This document shows positions 29,267 through 40,260 of a stretch of DNA of 64,000 nt, piece by piece; position 1 is the stretch's first letter, and every line of letters begins with the position of its first letter. The translations under genes were made by a program, and so were the position numbers. The stretch is from Lumbricus rubellus (taxonomy: Eukaryota; Annelida; Clitellata; Crassiclitellata; Lumbricidae), in the NCBI GenBank assembly GCA_945859605.1, contig OX243823.1, positions 34,583,139 through 34,647,138 of the forward strand, given 5' to 3'. The notes below the pieces were generated by a model. That model saw only the letters and a program-made list of their open reading frames with translations. It was not told the DNA's origin and did not search any database.

Positions 29267-32200
29267 CTACCCGTATGCGAGAGTATTAATTCCATTCTCC
29301 ATTATTACTCGCTTATCGTCGTCGGCGGACAGAGCTATTTTATTTATTTCTTCGGTGTAAATATCATGATGATAGGATCGAATGACGTTCATCTGTCTTG
29401 ACTGTTGTCTTTTCGTAAACACGCAGTCTTTATAATCTTCATGGGATATCGATTTCTTAACGACGTTCTTCTTTACACCTTTGCATTTCTTGTGGTCTAC
29501 GCCCGCCATCTTATACGAGTACAGTTTCGACCTCAAGCCGACAAATTCTTCAATCTGTTTTCCCGCGGCCTCGTCTTTGAACATACCAATCACTTTTTTA
29601 TTAACGCCAGGTTCTATACCGGATGGGTGATTTTTTGGATAATCGCTCGTGTCGAACATGCTTCTAATGTCGGGGGCGATATCGGCATAAAAATCGTCTG
29701 TCTTTATTTCATAGGCTAGCGAATCGGTATCGGTGAATAATAGCTTTGCCCTATCCCCATACTTGTCCTTGATGTAATCATAATGAAATTTATACATGAG
29801 CGTCTTACTGGTATCCAAAATGCACATCCCTAGATATATCGGCTTGTTATAGAGCAACTTTGTCTTTTTCATGTGAATGGCGATTAGCTTTTCGTCGAAA
29901 ATAGTTCGTCTGTCATAATTAGTTTTCGCCACGAGCTTGATGGCTTCCTTCTCATCGCTTACCAATCGTATGTCAACTCGATTCTCTATAGCTTCCATCG
30001 TCTTACCAAATACGCTATTGTTCATCAGCTTGAAAAAGTCCTGCTCGAAATCGTTCGTAGCTTTCGTTCTCAGGTTGGTATTGAGGTCGATATACTTTTT
30101 CAGCCAGGCACTTTCTTCGAACTTTATCCCTCGATGTATTTTTACGATTTTCAATCCGAGACTTTCGTACAACTTTAAATTTCCGTAATGAACGACGTAC
30201 TTCTTTTTATCGTTTAAATTTGGATTTAGTTTTGCTACATTCGATCCCGCGGGTTTTATACTCTCAGGAGCTATAGGATAATTGCTATGTAGGTCATGCA
30301 ATTCTTTAGGATATTCTAAGTCGACTTCTAACACACACCCCACTCCATCTCGTTCGGTGGCGCTTCTCCAATCATTCAGCTCGTTATCGCTCATCCATTT
30401 AAACCCATGAGTCGGTAGCGGCTTGCTCATCGCCCATCCGTACAAGTTGTTCGCGTCTAAGTATGGTATGAATACTGAGGGCTGGTTAGGATCGAACGCT
30501 TCTCCCATGTACTTGTTGTTCGCTTTCGCGTATCGATGTGAAATCGTGCTGACACCGCCTCTTATTCCCTGCTTTAATCATCAGTAACATATCGTAGTCG
30601 CTCAACAACTCCAACTATACACCGGTCAACTTTAACGCCGCGTCCCATGCTAAACCTGGAGACGTGTAGTACCACGCGGGATCTAGGTTGTAGTGCTTCA
30701 TACAGACGTCTCTAAAGTTTTCGAATACATCCGCTAATAATAGAACATCCGAAAGATTGTACAAGTCGTGATATTCTCTTAATGTTTTACAACCAAATTT
30801 ATTCCATACCTTTTTCGCGTGCTCGTAATCTTTATCGCTGATGTCCGAATCGTTTAGTTTAGAATAGAAGTTATGCTTCGGAGGCATTTCGGTTTCGTTT
30901 AATTTTTCAACGCCATCAACGTAATCATACGGGTAAACTCCTTTTCTGAGTAAAAGATCCAACTCTTCACCTTTAAAAATTTCCCTAAATTCTTGCACTG
31001 ATCTTTCCGGAGATTTTTAGATAGCGCGTCGAGACTCGAGGGCATGAATCTAAAACTATCGATACAACGTAATTCGCGTTTAACCTCTACTTCCTTATTT
31101 TCTTTATTCACAAACTTATCAACTACAACTTCTCTGCTAAAGGAGATGTACTTTTCTTCGTTGCATGGAATGCAATTGATTTTCTCGCCGTGTTCACCTC
31201 GTAATTTCTTTATAAATAAATGGCTATCGTAACCGGTTAAATTATGAAACACTACGGGGAAAAACTTGGGGACTTTATAATTTAAATTACAGTCGTTATG
31301 AGCGGCGCCTCTAAATTTACCACTTAGATGACAGTGATCTCTAACTCGATCTTTACCCAACTCTCCTCCACAGATATGACAGTTGACAGCCTCATCGAAA
31401 CATTTCTGTTCAGTTTTACCGAATATCATCTTCTTGGGGAATTTAAACTCGTTATATATTCGTTTTACATTTTCTTCGAGACTCTCTATGAATAACTGGG
31501 CAACATCATCGTCTTCGTTTTCAGCCGTAAACCTCACCGGCTCTTGGGAATAAACATCGTCGTCGAAGCATTTTAAGTGATAACAAAACGAGCTGGGTGT
31601 ATGTTTTTGATACTTGTTGGTGTAAGACGTGTTAGGACCGGGCTGACATGTATCGATGGGTTTGATGAACGATTCAAAATCTGCCAGGTACAAAAACGGC
31701 ACTCTCATCTTTCTTTGATAATTTGTAAACTCCAGCATTGTTCCCGGTTTAGGTAGTTCTATTCGTTGGGCGTCCTGCTGCGAACAGTACTCGGTGTGTT
31801 TGCGTAACGATTCTACTTTTCTATAACCGTTTAAACATCTTCTGCAATAGTGCATCGAATTATGAAATTTTTCTGTTCGTAATGCTAGCAATCTATTAAA
31901 GTTCTTAATCCAACAGTAGTGCTTCTTTTCACCTTCGGAAATAAGCAGCAGATCTACGCAGATATTGCTTTCGTTCTTCGATATATATAAAGGGAACAGC
32001 TTATCATCTGTCTCATAACCAAAAACATTAACACTAATATTATTACTTCTCTCAAACTTACTTAACACATTAGCATCCGCAGCTACTGGGAATTCGATAC
32101 CACTCCAATTGAGTTTCTTAGATTGTTTTTTAGATCTCTCGTGATTCTCTCCGCGCTACCATCAATTGGGTTCAACGCTCTAGTAATACACCATTTAAAA

Positions 32201-33090
32201 CATTCATCGTCGTCGTTTTTCATGTTAATAATAGCCTTTTTATTGGCTAAATACCCAGGAAGTGGAATGTAAGAACTACCTTTCAGCGGTTTATAAACAT
32301 CCGTGTTGATTTCTAATTTTTGAACCGCACTGAGTCTCCAGTTACTCCCACGCATCTGGAGGGTAGCCATCGACTCCAGGATTTTATCTTTAGCGGTGTT
32401 ATAAAATTCACTTACATCGGTGGAGTCTAGAATCACCCCAGTCTTTGAAACGAATGGAAAATCTTGGAAATCTACTTCTCCAGTCTTCATATCAACGCGC
32501 TCCATTGTGCAGGAGAGGACAAAGTTGGTTTTAGTCTGGCAATTTTTTGACAACAAGTCGATCACCTGTGCTTGAACGTTGTCGAGAAAAGACGTGGCGT
32601 CAATACCGCTAACCCCCTCTACCATGTATTGTTTCGTGAAGCCCTTGATAGCCCGAGCCGTCTCTCTAATTTTGCACGCCTTCGTACGAATGTTAGCGAA
32701 TATGGAATTCACTTTGGCTTTCAGCGCGTCTACCTTTTCACTCACCTTTTTCTTTGGTTCTTCAGGAATATACCCCTCAATCCACTCTGCGAATGTATTA
32801 ATCGCTGATTTTGTCTTATCGAATATTTTTCGTACTGTCGTGGCTGGTACTGTCGCAGCTGGTACGGGTTGGAGTATTGGGTATTCGTGGATGGGAACGG
32901 GGGCGTCGAGCAAAGTACCGTTATAGGCTATAATTTTAGCAATCAACTCCGCTTTCGGCAATCTCGTGTATCCGTGCAAGCCGCTCTGCTTGGCGATTTG
33001 TCTTAATCCTCTAACTGTGTTCTTCGTATAGTCCATTTTATATTGGAGCGGCATGTCTTTAAGCTGTTTGGAAAAAATATTTTCAGTCAT
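29267..33090 (-). pseudogene. Polinton protein-primed DNA polymerase B, multiply frameshifted
   Basis: Start at 33090 in GTATATAAAATGACT; the open frame to 33285 above it lacks family features. About 1270 codons span an N-terminal region with a SAP-like helix pair, a C2H2-like CRRCLNGYRKVESLRKHTEYC-type finger, exonuclease motif ADFESF, an HNH-like Cys/His stretch near CHICGGEL, and polymerase motifs LDANNLYGWAMS, NNSVFGKTMEAIENR and DTDSLAYE. It lacks one continuous frame: breaks near 32105, 30980 and 30565 and a TAG at 30613-30615. Three lie in or near homopolymers. It copies the element DNA by protein priming. Confidence 0.9.
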
Positions 33091-33431
33091 TTTATATACA
33101 CAAGAAAAAAGTATTTTTTGAAATCGTTCGTTGCAGTAGAGCGTCCAATGACTCATCATCGATACTGCGGTGATTTTCAATAGTATCGATGATGAGTCAT
33201 AGGCGCGCGCTTGGGGTGGATTGGCCCCTGTGATGGGTAGACCTAAGACATTTGACCATGCATTTAGGTTTGTGCACGGCGGCATCGAAAATATTGGAAA
33301 TTCCCGAGTTTCGTTTCTTCTTTTTATTGGTTGATATTGGTTGAGGTGATTTTTGTGAAGGAGGGATTGGGTTGATTACTGATTTTTTGGGTTGATTACT
33401 GGTTTGGCGCTTTAGCCGCTTACTTATTGTA
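33091..33431. other. Right terminal region of Polinton
   Basis: No gene. Contains a perfect 19-bp hairpin and a short direct repeat (GGGTTGATTACTG, twice near 33369-33402). Probably the terminal inverted repeat, but its partner is outside the window. Confidence 0.55.
33148..33200. repeat. 19-bp perfect hairpin with AP-1-like sites
   Basis: Arms 33148-33166 and 33182-33200 (ATGACTCATCATCGATACT and reverse complement) around a 15-nt loop, 58 bp upstream of the polymerase start. Each arm contains ATGACTCAT, the AP-1 consensus. May be an origin or promoter structure. Confidence 0.9.
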
Positions 33432-33435
33432 CTAC

Positions 33436-33600
<165 letters not shown>

Positions 33601-33616
33601 ATGTTTATTTTTATAA

Positions 33617-34229
33617 ACACTGTGCCCCTTAATAAAATACACCTAAAAAACTTTTCAAAAATCTTCTATACAACTAAGCCAATTGTAATAAAAGTTTGTA
33701 CGTTGTTTCTCAAATAATTTTGCCACAAAATATTTTACATTTTACTTACTCACAGAAGTGGTTGCTGTTGGAGGCAGTGAGGCAGACGTGCTTGGAAACA
33801 TTTAAACAGAGATTAGTCAAGCGACTTATTCATTCTCCAGCAGGACAGCGCCCCAGCACATCGCGCAAAGGACACCATTGCGTTGCTGCGACGTGAAACA
33901 CCAAGCTTCATTGGACCGGAACTCTGGCCAGCAAACTCACCAGACCTCAATCCCGCTGACTACAGAATTTGGGGCCTAATACAGGAACGCGTCTACCAGA
34001 CAGCAATACGGGACATCAACGAGTTGAAGGAGCGCCTCATCGTTGTGTGGGCACATTTGAAGCAGAGTGTCATTGACAAAGCTATTGAACAGTGGCGGTC
34101 AAGGCTGAGAGCCTGCGTTCAAGCGAAGGGACATCACTTCAAACATCTTCTTAAATGAAACATTACTTTTCTTATTTAACATGCGTTTCATGACAATGTT
34201 TTATTGGGTTTTTTTATGGGGCACAGTGT
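33617..34229 (+). mobile_element. Internally deleted mariner/Tc1-type element
   Basis: Inverted ends ACACTGTGCCCC at 33617 and 34229. Interior holds the C-terminal transposase fragment in frame 33838-34158, with QQDSAPAHRAKDT and WPANSPDLNPADYRIW (catalytic Asp region). The N-terminal half is missing. Confidence 0.88.
33838..34158 (+). pseudogene. mariner-type transposase C-terminal fragment
   Basis: 106 codons open to the stop. QQDSAPAH and SPDLNPADYRIWG are the second and third acidic motifs of the IS630/Tc1/mariner DDE/D domain. The helix-turn-helix and first Asp are absent, so it cannot transpose. Confidence 0.9.
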
Positions 34230-34923
34230 AGATTTGTAAACGTAGGTTTGTGACTCTTTGTGTATTAATAATGCAGTTTTCAGGAAACGCGACCTTAGTT
34301 ACGTTTGTCGACTAAGACTGCCTCATCTAATTATTCTGCTATAGCTGCAAAAAAATCAACTGCGACCTTGAGATTTTATCATTCGGATTGCAAACTCTTC
34401 TGAAGAAACTGGTTCAGTGTACTAACAGCATCACACAACATACCAACGATACTAGTTATAGCAGAATTCGTCTTTAAAACAGTGTTAGCTCATCATAATA
34501 ATATTATGATTAAATTATATGGACATCTTAAGTGAACTAAAAACCTTATAGATAGTCTTTTCGAAATATTCTATGTAACTATGTTTAGAAGTAAAAGTCA
34601 TCTGCGTTGTTGTTATTCGTCAAATAATATTTCTTAGGTTAGGCCTATAATAATCGAAAGGTGCATTCACAGAACAGATTACGTCCCAACTGTTACAGAT
34701 CAGTTCTTGACATAATAAGAAAATTTTTCAGATTTCTGTGCAATAAAATGTCATCCGATTAAGCTAAACATTGAGACTGAATCTGTGTAGAAAAAAACAA
34801 GAATAAAGTAATAATTTATGATAGAAATGAAATTTGGTCATACGGTTAATTACCAGCCGTCCACAATGTCAACCAAAACAAAAGTTCTTCGTTTATCATC
34901 TAAAATTGATGACAAATCTTTTC
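34230..34923. other. AT-rich non-coding stretch
   Basis: No convincing gene or repeat. TAGGCCTA at 34640-34647. Confidence 0.6.
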
Positions 34924-34931
34924 ACGATGTG

Positions 34932-34970
34932 CAGGGTGAGAATTGTTATTTTTCCACAATTCTCATACTG
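34932..34970 (+). mobile_element. 39-bp hAT micro-MITE
   Basis: CAGGGTGAGAATT at one end and AATTCTCATACTG at the other, 39 bp in all, flanked by identical ACGATGTG (34924-34931, 34971-34978). Same ends as the 147-bp MITE at 17929-18075. It lies 15 nt past the stop codon of the minus-strand gene below. Confidence 0.85.
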
Positions 34971-34985
34971 ACGATGTGTATATCT

Positions 34986-35215
34986 TCAAACGCCGCTGGT
35001 TCCCTTGCTGCCAATCAGCAATACGGCTGCGATACCAACCATCAGTATGATGACGTTGCGTTTGAACAATCCAACTCCATCTGACTCATCGTAATCTTTA
35101 TAGTACTCTTCTTCCTCACCACCTTCTTCGCTTTCCTCTCCGTCTTTGGAGTTATTCGGATCTGCTGGGTCTCCTTCATTTGGCCCGTCGGGTTTTTTGG
35201 GGGGCTTTTCTTTAC
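34986..35215 (-). CDS. Terminal exon of an Ig-type membrane protein gene
   Basis: Acceptor ATTATCAG at 35216-35223 (minus) and stop TGA at 34986-34988. Encodes a Lys/Pro-rich start, an acidic stalk with Glu runs and tyrosines (EEEEYYKDYDESD, a possible tyrosine-sulfation site), then NVIILMVGIAAVLLIG, a hydrophobic span eight residues from the C-terminus. Its phase (two bases complete the first codon) fits the donor of the Ig exon at 45573, giving a Cys at the join. Non-repetitive, so probably host sequence. The protein would be extracellular and membrane-anchored. Confidence 0.6.
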
Positions 35216-35584
35216 CTGATAATTAAAGTAAAAAAATTATCAGTGCTTTTTAAAGCTCAATCCAGAGTTGTGTGAGAAACATAATAAAGTTTACACGGAG
35301 CATCTTGCCTTGTAAGTTTTTCTTCTATAGGCCTATATTTCTATTTGATTAGTCAGTCATATCTATGTTTGTTCAACTCCTCTCTGGTCTGTAAGTTAAG
35401 GTTTATATCGGGTTCTGGCAATGAGAGCTGCAGCAGCTATGTTGTGGTCGGTTGTTAAGGGAGAAAACTGCAACACGTCTTGTTGCGCTAGTGGATGCGA
35501 GGACGTATGCCGAGAAGACAGTGCGTCATTGATGGATGAAAGGTTGAAGACATCGGTGTCAGCTCCACAGCGCTATCCTTATAA

Positions 35585-35944
35585 TGGTGGTCGTCTTTAG
35601 AAGGGTAGGTGCCCTTGAAAAGATGAGTGCCCTTGAAAAGGTGGGTGCCCTTGAAAAGGTGGGTGTCCCTGAAAGGATGGGTCTCCTTGGAAGGATTGCG
35701 TTCTTGGAAGGATGGGCATCCGTGGAAGGATTGCGTTCTTGGAAGGTGGGAATACTTAGAACGGTGGGAAATGGGCACTGGGCATCCTTGGAAGGGTAGA
35801 CGTCCTCTGAAGGGTGGGTGTCTTTGGAAGGGAGGGCGTTCTTGGAAGAGTGGGCGTTCTTGGAAGGGTGGGCGTTCTTGGAAGGGTGGGTATCCTTAGA
35901 AGGGTTAGTGTCGTTGGAAGGTTGGGCATAACCCTAACCCTAAA
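35585..35944 (+). repeat. 18-bp GGAAGGGTGGGCGTTCTT-type minisatellite ending in telomere-like repeats
   Basis: About 18-20 imperfect units. Reads directly into CATAACCCTAACCCTAAAT at 35927-35945 (two CCCTAA units). Confidence 0.9.
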
Positions 35945-35954
35945 TAACCAGGGT

Positions 35955-36176
35955 GATAAAGTCATTGGTATTGAGTGTGGTGCTGTATGGTTCAGAAACC
36001 TGGACCATGAGGAAGAAGATATAAAAAGACTGGAGGCATTTGAAATGTGGACGTGGAGAAGAATGAAACCAATCAACTGAACCGAAAATAAAACAAACGA
36101 AGAAATGCTGAGAAGAATTGTAGAAGAAAGAACACTGATAAGAACGATAAAATAAAGGCAAAGAAAAAATGGATTG

Positions 36177-36257
<81 letters not shown>

Positions 36258-36530
36258 ACACTAAGAGGAGATTCCTTGCTTAGGATAAGGATTGATGGAA
36301 AAATTGACGGGAAAAGAACAAGAGGAAGACCGAGACAGATGATGGTAGACTGGATGATGCAGGACGGTTACCACGAATTCAATGAGAAAGCACAACGGAA
36401 GATGGAGTTGCAACATTTTGTATTCCAACCTGCCTTGAAGAAGAACAGCAGACGCGCGGCAGAGTTACTGTTCGAAAATAACACAAGTATCGCGCAGAAA
36501 GGTAGAGAAGGATAGAAGAGGAAACTCATG
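35955..36530 (+). mobile_element. LINE 3' coding fragment
   Basis: Broken frame with EEDIKRLEAFEMWTWRRM, EEMLRRIVEERT and LRGDSLLRIRIDGKIDGKRT, the conserved C-terminus of an RTE/jockey-type LINE ORF. The same C-terminus is on the minus strand at 61312-62222. Interrupted by a (CA)n expansion. Confidence 0.8.
36179..36256 (+). repeat. (CA)n microsatellite inside LINE coding sequence
   Basis: About 38 CA units placed between codons for KKWI and TLRGDS of the LINE. Confidence 0.98.
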
Positions 36531-36659
36531 AGCGAGAGCAGCCAAGTCAATCTTAGCAAATTGCTGGAGTATAGGCCTACCATGCAGCCATACGAATAGA
36601 CTTTGCGTCGTCATCATCGAGGAGTGAAGCCGCAATCGATTGGAAGAAAGATTGTCAAA

Positions 36660-36870
36660 TGCGCCGTGCATGACAATGAGAAGGCATGACAATGAGAAGG
36701 CATGACAATGAGAAGGCATGACAATGAGAAGGCATGACTATGAGAAGGCATGACAATGAGAAGGCATGACAATGAGAAGGCATGACAATGAGAAGGCATG
36801 ACAATGAGAAGGGAAGACAATGAGAAGGGAAGACAATGAGAAGGCATGATAATGAGAAGGCATGATAATG
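36660..36870 (+). repeat. 16-bp minisatellite
   Basis: About 13 units of CATGACAATGAGAAGG with few variants. A lone unit-like GACAATGAGAAGG occurs near 45040. A purine-rich GGA tract follows at 36900-36960. Confidence 0.95.
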
Positions 36871-37324
36871 ACCGGCAGAACCGGAAGCGAATGTTGGGGA
36901 AGGCTGAGGTGGAGGGGGAGGAGGAGAAGGATGAGGAGGAGGAGGCTGAGAAGGAGGGGACCGGAATGTATTAACGGAAGGGGATGGTCGGCTAATTCGG
37001 AGGGCAGTCGAGCGCAAGAACCGCATCAGGGCCGAAATGCACATAAGTAGGAATAGCGTAGGCTATATGTAGACCTTCCTCTAGACATTGGTACCTCAGA
37101 GGTAGCCATTGGAATGTAGCCGTATGCACAAAGATAGAATTGGAAGAGAATAACTAATCTACACATTCCTTGCACCAGTGGCGGTTCTACCGGGGGGGCT
37201 GGGGGCTACAGCCCCCCAGATGAAAAGTTAGCCCCCCTAGATTTTCCTAGCCCCCCTATGCACATTTTAGCCCCCCCCAGTTTAACGTTTAGTTAGTTAA
37301 ACAATACATTGCTTGCCCTTTTAA

Positions 37325-39011
37325 CCTTTATTGACCCAACGTTCCCAAAGTGGAACATATTATTAAAAAATTTGTAGGGACGGTAAAACCTACTGTAAAT
37401 CATCTTATTGATATTCATTTACTTAGCCAATGTTGGGTGCATGTTTATTTACTTTTGTTTCAAGTCTGTTGCTGCTAATAAAATAGTTATTTTGATTCAA
37501 ATTTGGCAAAAACTGACATTTTTGCTAAAAAATGTTGAAAATTCCATTTTGGAGGAAATGCATGAAAAGTAATTGCTTATATGGTACATTTGGGTTGATC
37601 TGTGTCTATTCTGCCTGGGTATGGTCAATTTTTTTAATGGTAGTGCTCTACGAGTGAGCAACGCAGCTGATTTGAGGTATGTTCCACTTTGGGAACGTTG
37701 GGTCACTCTCGCTAGTTGAATCAATATTTTTACGTTCTATTGAAATTTGCCCTGCTCGCTCCAAAATTTAGCCTACGTTGATTGTAGTTTTCATTATAAT
37801 ATGAATATGAATATTAGTATTATTGGTAGTAGTAGTAGTATTATTATTAGCTGGTACATTATTAATATTTTAGGCCTATTTTCATTATTATATTATATAG
37901 TACTGGTTTGTTTCGGGATTTGAGCAGCTTGAAAGGTGTGTTAGGCTTGCTGCAGCATCAGGTTTTCAACATAATTAGCCTATATAATTACTCCGTTTTC
38001 CCGCAGGGTGGGTTGTGTGGGGACACGGTATGGCGGGATGGGGTGAGGGCTGTGGGATGGAGCCGGGGTAGGGTGGGGTGCTGTGAGACCAAAGGTGAAA
38101 ACCAAGTGAAACATTATTTTCTGAGATATGAATTTCATGTGTTGAGCCTTTCGCGGAGTGGGGGCATTGAAGTGTGGGAGATGGGTGGATAGGCCTGAGT
38201 TAGAGTGGTGGTGGGTGGGGTCGGACGGTTGGGGTATGGGGCTGTAGTGTGCCGGGTGGGGTCAAAGTGGAAAGGAAGGGTCAATGTGGAAAACAAAGTA
38301 AAAAATTGTTTTTCATGAATTTCATATTTTGGGCATTTTAAGAGGTGGGTCGGTGTGGGGGTGGAAATGGGGTGAAGTGGACCAGAGTTGGGTGGGGGTG
38401 GGTTAGGGATGGGCGGTTGGAGTATGTGGTTGAAGTGGGTCGGGTGCGTTGGAAGTGAAAAGGAGATTTGAAACCAAAAATTGCTCCAGACAGGTGGGAC
38501 TGTGCGGGGAAACATTTGGGGAAGGTGGAGTAGGGTTGGGTGGGGTAGGCTGGGGTCGGTGGGGACTGTTGTAGGACTTTTGTGGGATACGGTCAGCGTA
38601 GTGGTTCGGTGGGACCGGTATGAAAACAAATTGAAACATTATTTTTCATAAATTTCATATGTTAGCATTTTATGGGGTTTGGTGGGGTGGAAGGGTGGGG
38701 CGGAGTGGAATTTTGAGGATGGGGTGTGTAAAATATGGGGCCGAGGTGGGGTATTAACCTTTGTGATTCACAGCTTTTAAAAAATTGTATAATATATGCA
38801 TCATTTGGAAAATGTTATACTTTTACTAATGCTTGATGCCTGTACTAGTCAAAGTGACCCAACGTTCCACTTTGGGAACATATATATAATTTTTATATGA
38901 GCAAAAAATAAATTATTTTTTGTATTAATTGCCTCTATCTAGGGGTAAACTGTATCATAACGAAATTCAGAAGTGATAGAATGACGATTTCAATGTCTGG
39001 GATAATAAAGG
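37325..39011. mobile_element. TTAA-flanked (piggyBac-like) element nested in the hAT
   Basis: TTAA at 37321-37324 and 39012-39015; ends CCTTTATTGACCCA and, inverted, CCTTTATTATCCCA. Sub-terminal palindromic GTTCCCAAAGTGGAAC-type motifs at about 37340, 37683 and 38866. No transposase seen. Confidence 0.65.
38020..38760 (+). repeat. G-rich degenerate tandem repeat
   Basis: TGGGGTGGG-rich blocks alternate with a conserved AAAACAAA...TTATTTTTCAT.AATTTCATAT segment, seen near 38095, 38295 and 38625. Confidence 0.7.
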
Positions 39012-40164
39012 TTAAGGACACTTTCCATAGATCAAGTGACTTGAATGATTTTCATTTGCTGCATGTTTTGTAGATACTGCTCTGTAAAGCTTGGGTCCTG
39101 TAACATAGGCTACATAGCAATATCGCAGATTCCATGTACTCCTGAACTGTTTCTCCAATCAGAGTGCTTGCTCAGATGCTGGCACATGTTCATCTCTACT
39201 AATAGCTGTCCTGTGACTACGAAGACCCATGGATGTTCAGGAACTGACAGGAAGAAAGCGATGAACAGATAACTGCTTGAGCGGCCGAGATTAGGCATGA
39301 CCTGAATTCAGAGGGTCGTGGATTGAGCTATTCCCCAGCACCTGATGACCTTGTATACTGGGGTGATACCAGCATCATTAGCAGAGGAAGACGGCGGGTG
39401 AGGGCAGCAGGCTATGGGTGCGCCAGCATCAGCAGCATGGATGGCCAGACAAGGAAGGCAGGCTAGGTCTCAGTACCGTGTACACGGTGTACAATAGTGT
39501 ATAATGTTTAATATGTGCAATTGTGTATACTTGAATCCGTTTGGAGCACGCGCATACGTTCATTATTATAAATGGATGAATTCATTGTGAGAACAAAAAG
39601 AGGAAAGCTAAAGTGTTAATTATGAAGTTTTCGACAGCATTGATTATCCTACGGCAGGTATGTAAACTGGAGGGACAATTGGCAAACACAGTGCATGGTC
39701 ACTGTTAAATTTCTAGCAAGAGCTTGAAAAATGTAGGCCTAAAACAAGAAATTAAGAAAGTGAGCATTTCCCAGAAAGGTTTCTAACTAATTGTCAATAA
39801 TATTTCTCAGTTTCATTATGATTCACTGGTAATATTAAGGGCTTTCTGACTAAGAAGTTGCTTAGAAATCAAAAAATGTAATGTAATGGCAGAAAACGTA
39901 GTAGTTAAAAGGTGTAACTTTTCAGGGTCAAGTGACCTCTTGCTCCTATGTGCAGGCTCAAAATTTCTAACTTGAGAATGGCATTCATGGGCATGCTTAG
40001 TAGTGCATGACCTCTGGACTTCTGTTTAGGGACAAGTCTGGTAGCTCTTTTCTGCACGTCAAAGTTTATTTGAATTTTGACAATCATGATGGACTGATGG
40101 TGCATTTTAAGATATATAATATATTTCAAATATATATCTCATTGTTCTTCTAAGATGCACTATA
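39012..40164. other. Non-coding remainder of the hAT element
   Basis: No gene seen. TAGGCCTA at 39734-39741; inverted pair ACCGTGTAC/ACGGTGTAC at about 39475-39495. Confidence 0.55.
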
Positions 40165-40260
40165 TTCATTCACTATGAAGATTTATATAGCGCCCGTCAA
40201 GATTTCATTATGTACTACTCAGGAGCGCTTCCGACCCAAGCTGAAAAGAACAGTTTTAAG
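40165..40260 (-). mobile_element. L2-type LINE/SINE 3' tail
   Basis: Minus-strand GGAAGCGCTCCTGAGTAG...GGGCGCTATATAAATC hairpin, then decayed sequence. Confidence 0.65.

Larger units (their letters stand above)
3426..33431. mobile_element. Maverick/Polinton (adintovirus-like) element, interrupted; left end outside window
   Basis: Virus-like DNA transposon segments at 3426-5082 and 20969-about 33431, joined in order once the insertion at 5083-20968 is set aside. Hallmark genes are all present: RVE integrase, FtsK/HerA packaging ATPase, penton, double-jelly-roll major capsid protein, adenain-type protease and protein-primed polymerase B. Genes are tightly packed, with nearly all gaps under 150 bp. 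The right end is probably near 33431, where coding and compact spacer sequence give way to a GA microsatellite, with the outermost bases reading AGTAGTACAATAAGTAAG on the minus strand. The left terminal inverted repeat is not in the window, so this boundary is inferred. Confidence 0.92.

Noticed and set aside
33091..33285. Longer polymerase N-terminus starting at 33285
   Set aside because: The added residues have no family features, and the ATG at 33090 has the TATATAAAATG context shared by other genes of the element.
35488..35899. Gly/Val/Leu repeat ORFs on both strands
   Set aside because: Translations of the 18-bp minisatellite.
36640..36870. CRISPR-like array
   Set aside because: 16-bp units in direct tandem with no spacers, in eukaryotic DNA: a minisatellite.
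39045..39272. Cys-rich ORF as a small secreted protein
   Set aside because: Short, no usable signal peptide or splice context, inside a hAT element.
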